Assembly: GCF_002813915.1 (NCBI RefSeq)
Contig: NZ_CP019335.1
Span: forward strand, 2,463,777-2,527,776
DNA: 64,000 nucleotides
From: Tenacibaculum sp. SZ-18
GTDB taxonomy: Bacteria; Bacteroidota; Bacteroidia; Flavobacteriales; Flavobacteriaceae
Reading direction: 5' to 3'
Shown piece after piece: positions 60,662 through 64,000 of the stretch (the first letter of the stretch is position 1; each line of letters begins with the position of its first letter). The notes beneath the pieces are model-generated. The model was not told the DNA's origin and did not search any database. It saw only the letters and a program-made list of their open reading frames with translations. A program made the translations under genes and the position numbers.

Positions 60662-61780
60662 TTAATTAAAATGTTCCCAATCCTTCCAAACTACTTCTAA
60701 ACCTTGATTTTTTAACATTTCAGCTACTTCCTCTGTAGTTCGTTCATCTGAAATTTCAAACTGTTCTAAAGACTGAGGTTCCACAGCATAACCACCTGGA
60801 TTAGTCTTAGACTCTGCGCTAATTGATGTAATTCCCAGGTGTACAATGTGATTTCTAAAAATTTCACTTTCTCTTGTTGAAATAGACAATTCTACATCTT
60901 CATCAAACATTCGGTAAGCACAAATTAATTGGACTAAATCTGAATCAGTCATTTCTACCTTCGGCTCTAAACCACCAGAATGTGGGCGTAGTCTTGGAAA
61001 AGATATTGAGTACTTTGTTTTCCAATATGTCTTTTGTAGATATTTTAAATGTAATGCTGTAAAAAAACTATCAGCTCTCCAATCTTCCAGCCCAAACAAA
61101 GCTCCTAATCCGATTTTATGAACTCCCGCTTTTCCCAATCTGTCAGGAGTTTCCAAGCGATAATCAAAGTTTGACTTTTTACCTTTAGGATGGTGTTTTT
61201 TATATTCTTCTTTATGATAAGTCTCTTGATACACTAAAACAGCATACAATCCATTCTCTTTTAATAATTCATACTCATTTTGATCTAAAGGTTGAACCTC
61301 AATAGTAATGTTTGCAAAATGTGATTTAATCAACTGAATAGCATTTTTAATATAATCAACACCAACTGTTCTATTTGCCTCTCCAGTAACTAATAGAATA
61401 TGATCATAACCCTTATTTTTTAGAAACTCAACTTCCTTTAAAATTTCAGTATCCGTTAGGGTTCTTCTTGGAATTTTATTAGTAAAACTAAAACCACAAT
61501 AGGTACAAATATTTTGACATTCGTTACTTAAATACATTGGAGCATACATTTGAATGGTATTACCAAACCTCTTCTTAGTAACTTGATTACTAATCTGAGC
61601 CATTTCTTCCAAATACGGTTTTGCCGCTGGAGAAATTAGTGCTTTAAAATCTTCAAAAGTTCGCTTCTCTGAAGCTATTGCTCGCTTGACGTCTAGAGTT
61701 GTTTTGGACAAAATACTTTGTAAAACCTCGTCCCAATTATACCGCTCAAATATATTTTTGAAGCTACTATTTGTCAACAT
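60662..61780 (-). CDS. thiH: 2-iminoacetate synthase ThiH
   Basis: 372 residues, normal length. Radical-SAM motif CxxxCxxC at Cys88, Cys92, Cys95 (ECQNICTYCGF); the VYQETYHKEEYKKHHPKGKK and SFPRLRPHSGG segments fit ThiH. Cleaves tyrosine to dehydroglycine, which ThiG uses. After thiG with a 114-bp gap that holds a palindromic repeat. Confidence 0.95.
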   Translation of the reverse strand: MLTNSSFKNIFERYNWDEVLQSILSKTTLDVKRAIASEKRTFEDFKALISPAAKPYLEEMAQISNQVTKKRFGNTIQMYAPMYLSNECQNICTYCGFSFTNKIPRRTLTDTEILKEVEFLKNKGYDHILLVTGEANRTVGVDYIKNAIQLIKSHFANITIEVQPLDQNEYELLKENGLYAVLVYQETYHKEEYKKHHPKGKKSNFDYRLETPDRLGKAGVHKIGLGALFGLEDWRADSFFTALHLKYLQKTYWKTKYSISFPRLRPHSGGLEPKVEMTDSDLVQLICAYRMFDEDVELSISTRESEIFRNHIVHLGITSISAESKTNPGGYAVEPQSLEQFEISDERTTEEVAEMLKNQGLEVVWKDWEHFN

Positions 61781-61799
61781 ATGTTATTATTTTAAATGT

Positions 61800-61888
61800 G
61801 TCATTGCGAATAAAGTGAAGCAATCTATTAATTTCAAAGATTACTTCGTCTTGTATAAAAATTATTCTAAGACAAGTCTCGTAATGAC
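61800..61888. repeat. degenerate palindromic intergenic repeat
   Basis: Nested inverted repeats between thiG and thiH: outer arms GTCATTGCGA (61800-61809) and TCGTAATGAC (61879-61888), inner arms GAAGCAATCT (61817-61826) and AGATTACTTC (61838-61847), each with one mismatch. The words 'TCATTGCGA...GAAGCAATC...' are those of a dispersed intergenic repeat I know from many Bacteroidota and other genomes. Inference: a decayed copy of that repeat. Confidence 0.65.
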
Positions 61889-61894
61889 GACATC

Positions 61895-62659
61895 CTAATT
61901 TAAAAATGAAGTTAATGGACTACTTGCTTCAGCATTTCTCTTTATAGGAGCTAATTTCGCTTCATAAGCAATTCTACCTGCTTCCACTGCCATTTTAAAA
62001 GCTTTCGCCATTGCTATTGGATTTTGTGAAACAGCAATGGCAGTATTAACCAAAACTGCATCCGCACCTAACTCAATAGCATGTGCGGCATGAGATGGAG
62101 CACCGATTCCTGCATCTACAATAACTGGGACATTTGATTGTTCGATAATAATTTCTAAAAACTCTAATGTTTTTAAACCTTTATTACTTCCAATTGGAGC
62201 TCCTAACGGCATTACACATTGCGTTCCTACTTCTTCTAGTCTTTTGCACAACACTGGATCTGCATGAATATATGGCATTACAACAAATCCTTTTTTCACT
62301 AATTCCTCCGCTGCTTTCAGTGTTTCAATGGGATCAGGCAATAAGTACTTTGGATCAGGGTGGATTTCTAATTTTACCCAATTTGTTTCTAGTGCTTGTC
62401 TTGAAAGTTCGGCTGCAAAAACTGCTTCTTTTGCATTTCTAACCCCAGAAGTATTTGGGAGTAAATTGATTCGATCATGATTTAAATGTGTTAATATATC
62501 ATCATCTTCATTTTCTACATCTACTCTTTTTAAAGCAACAGTTACTAATTCACTTTCGCTTTCCAATATTGCATCTCGCATTAATTCAGAAGAACTAAAC
62601 TTTCCTGTTCCTGTAAATAAGCGTGATGAAAATGTTTTGTCTGCTATTTTTAAACTCAT
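61895..62659 (-). CDS. thiG: thiazole synthase
   Basis: 254 residues, normal length. TIM-barrel thiazole synthase with the Schiff-base Lys near 43 in [22 protein letters not shown] and [51 protein letters not shown] are typical. Makes thiazole phosphate from DXP, dehydroglycine and ThiS thiocarboxylate. 10 bp after thiE. Confidence 0.97.
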   Translation of the reverse strand: MSLKIADKTFSSRLFTGTGKFSSSELMRDAILESESELVTVALKRVDVENEDDDILTHLNHDRINLLPNTSGVRNAKEAVFAAELSRQALETNWVKLEIHPDPKYLLPDPIETLKAAEELVKKGFVVMPYIHADPVLCKRLEEVGTQCVMPLGAPIGSNKGLKTLEFLEIIIEQSNVPVIVDAGIGAPSHAAHAIELGADAVLVNTAIAVSQNPIAMAKAFKMAVEAGRIAYEAKLAPIKRNAEASSPLTSFLN

Positions 62660-62669
62660 TTTATTCGTT

Positions 62670-63278
62670 TTAACTAGCTATTAATTCTTTAATTTCTTCC
62701 ACTGGTTTATTCGATAAAATTCCAGAAATCGCAATTCCATTGACACCAGTTTTATATAATTCTTGAAAATCATTCTTCGTTATTCCTCCAATTGCATAAA
62801 CCGGTAATTCAATTCCTTCCTTTCGTAATTGAGAAATAATCTGTTGATATCCTTCTAACCCTAAAATTGGACTTAATTTTTTCTTTGTGTTTGTAAATCT
62901 AAAAGGACCTAAACCAATATAGTTTACCTTTTGAGTAGCTAAGAACCTACAATCTTCAATTGTGTTTGCGGTTCCGCCAATTATGGTTTCTTCACTTAAA
63001 ATAGCTCTAGCATCCAAAGGTTTCATATCTTCTTTTCCAATATGTAGTCCAAAAGAATTGACTGTTTTAGCTACTTCAACATTATCATTTATTATAAGTT
63101 GTGCATTATTCGAATCACATATTCTTTTTGCATCAACGGCTGTTTCGAGAAATATTTCTTGTTCTATATCTTTCATTCGTAATTGAACAAGCTTTACTCC
63201 AGATTCAAGTACATTTTTAATATTCTCTAAATGTTCTTTAGGAGAATTTCCTTGAGATATATAATAGATATTATCCAT
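62670..63278 (-). CDS. thiE: thiamine phosphate synthase
   Basis: 202 residues. TIM-barrel; [11 protein letters not shown] at 34-44, [22 protein letters not shown] (phosphate loop) and YAIGGI fit ThiE. Joins HMP-PP with the thiazole phosphate. The start overlaps the thiD stop by 8 bp. Flavobacteria often carry two thiE genes; only this one is in the window. Confidence 0.92.
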   Translation of the reverse strand: MDNIYYISQGNSPKEHLENIKNVLESGVKLVQLRMKDIEQEIFLETAVDAKRICDSNNAQLIINDNVEVAKTVNSFGLHIGKEDMKPLDARAILSEETIIGGTANTIEDCRFLATQKVNYIGLGPFRFTNTKKKLSPILGLEGYQQIISQLRKEGIELPVYAIGGITKNDFQELYKTGVNGIAISGILSNKPVEEIKELIAS

Positions 63279-64000
63279 GATAACCTAATAATATTTTATT
63301 TGAACTCAATACTTTTTCCACATAACGTTTTCCTTTAAAACAGGATTTCATCAAAGGATATTTTAACGTAATATAACTTGCAATTGCTGAAGATAATACA
63401 CAACCACTTCCATGTTTTTCATGATACTTTCCTTTCTTTGGATTGAATGAAAATTCTTTACCTTCTTTCGAAAACAAAAAGTCAACTCCCAATCTTTCTT
63501 CGTTATGTCCGCCTTTTAAGAAAACATTCGTTTTAGTCTGTATGTGGGATAATGTTTCTTCAACTGTTTTATTTGGATACAAACTTTGTATTTCCTTATA
63601 ATTTGGTGTCAATAAATAAATTTTAGAAAGTACCTCTTCGAAATCTTCTTCTGTAAAATCTTTGTGAAAAGTAAATCCTGAAGAAGTGTTTAAAACTGGA
63701 TCTAAAATGATTTTTGCAGCTGGATTGAATTGCACCAAAAAATCAATAATCTCAGATAAAATCTTCCAGTTTTCCACAATTCCAATTTTTACAACATCAA
63801 TTTTGAACTTTGTAAATAAAACTTCAATCTGTTTTTTTATAATGGATTTCGAAATCCAATGACAATCTTTAAACTCAATATCGTTTTGGATGGTATTGGC
63901 TGTACAAACTGCCAATCCATAACATTTTAAAGCCTCAAAGGTTTTTATGTCTGCCGTAAGACCCGCTCCATTTGATGGATCAAATCCTGCAATTGTTAAT
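63271..64000 (-). CDS. thiD: hydroxymethylpyrimidine (phosphate) kinase, N-terminus cut off
   Basis: 243 codons of an open frame that continues off the right edge; a Met at 63915 is internal. The first visible residues LTIAGFDPSNGAGLTADIKTFEAL are the ThiD ribokinase-fold start, so only a few residues are missing. The catalytic loop HGSGCVLSSAIASY (about 190) has the conserved GSGC. Phosphorylates HMP to HMP-PP. Confidence 0.93.
   Translation of the reverse strand, partial: LTIAGFDPSNGAGLTADIKTFEALKCYGLAVCTANTIQNDIEFKDCHWISKSIIKKQIEVLFTKFKIDVVKIGIVENWKILSEIIDFLVQFNPAAKIILDPVLNTSSGFTFHKDFTEEDFEEVLSKIYLLTPNYKEIQSLYPNKTVEETLSHIQTKTNVFLKGGHNEERLGVDFLFSKEGKEFSFNPKKGKYHEKHGSGCVLSSAIASYITLKYPLMKSCFKGKRYVEKVLSSNKILLGYHG

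Noticed and set aside
1-64000. CRISPR arrays, insertion sequences, prophage, toxin-antitoxin or defence islands
   Set aside because: No regular short repeats with spacers, no transposase or integrase, and no recognisable defence or toxin-antitoxin genes were seen on either strand.

Overview
The window is a chromosomal segment from a member of the Bacteroidota, almost certainly a marine-type Flavobacteriaceae (Tenacibaculum/Polaribacter-like). Evidence: strongly AT-rich DNA; almost no Shine-Dalgarno signals; promoters of the Bacteroidota form TAnnTTTG, sometimes with an upstream TTTG/TTG; and family content typical of that group (DUF4295 next to L33/L28, PafA-type alkaline phosphatase, citrulline hydrolase CtlX, DUF5916 and DUF4442 proteins, a TonB receptor with a carboxypeptidase-like N-terminal domain, PspC/PadR module, split pyruvate dehydrogenase). 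The genus is an inference. There is no integrase, transposase, CRISPR array, prophage or rRNA operon; this is mostly core and near-core genome.

Layout. 1-9.2 kb: a cut-off secreted repeat protein, a small lipoprotein, a DUF4386 membrane protein, rimO, a lipoprotein amidase, a membrane-bound LytTR regulator followed by a serine hydrolase, and ftsY. 9.2-14.7 kb (minus): rpmB-rpmG-DUF4295 from a good promoter to a strong terminator; then menB, purU, an FAH-family hydrolase, three tandem paralogous small membrane proteins and cinA. 14.7-23.8 kb: an esterase-fold protein that seems to lack its nucleophile, a half-length CvfB-like protein with menD, a transaldolase-family aldolase, a Cof-type HAD phosphatase, an SDR, a TlpA-like lipoprotein, an AIM24-like and a DUF4442 protein.

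23.9-32.8 kb: DUF4870-PadR-PspC operon, NTF2-like protein, bestrophin, D-Ala-D-Ala dipeptidase, a secreted unknown, then pdhA-pdhC without E1 beta. 32.8-44.1 kb: a DUF5916 outer-membrane-type protein, a membrane-anchored AraC regulator, aroC, tRNA-Ser(UGA), a run of tiny membrane proteins, a POT peptide transporter, an orphan ParA, Ppx/GppA, a SixA-type phosphatase and pdxH. 44.1-52 kb: AraC/GyrI regulator, TonB receptor, DUF2141 and TPR-like proteins, a DUF389 protein, a single-domain response regulator and a PAS histidine kinase. 52-58.7 kb: tRNA-Tyr, tRNA-Lys, MlaEF-type lipid ABC transporter, PafA phosphatase, about 1.2 kb of sparse DNA around a Lys-rich secreted protein, and ctlX. 58.7-64 kb (minus): thiamine cluster thiD-thiE-thiG-thiH with an alpha/beta hydrolase and a ThiF-rhodanese protein at its end.

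How the genes work together: thiazole synthesis (ThiG, ThiH, the ThiF/rhodanese sulfur-activation protein) joins with ThiD and ThiE to make thiamine phosphate; the TPP enzymes MenD and PdhA in the same window use the product, though the genes are in different units. MenD and MenB belong to menaquinone synthesis, which draws chorismate from AroC. I see no convincing new multi-gene defence or mobile system. The observations most worth following are the apparently inactive esterase-fold protein, the tandem triplet of small membrane paralogs, the tandem-repeat secreted protein at the left edge, the orphan ParA with altered Walker B surroundings and an extra C-terminal part, and the hydrolase embedded in the thi operon.
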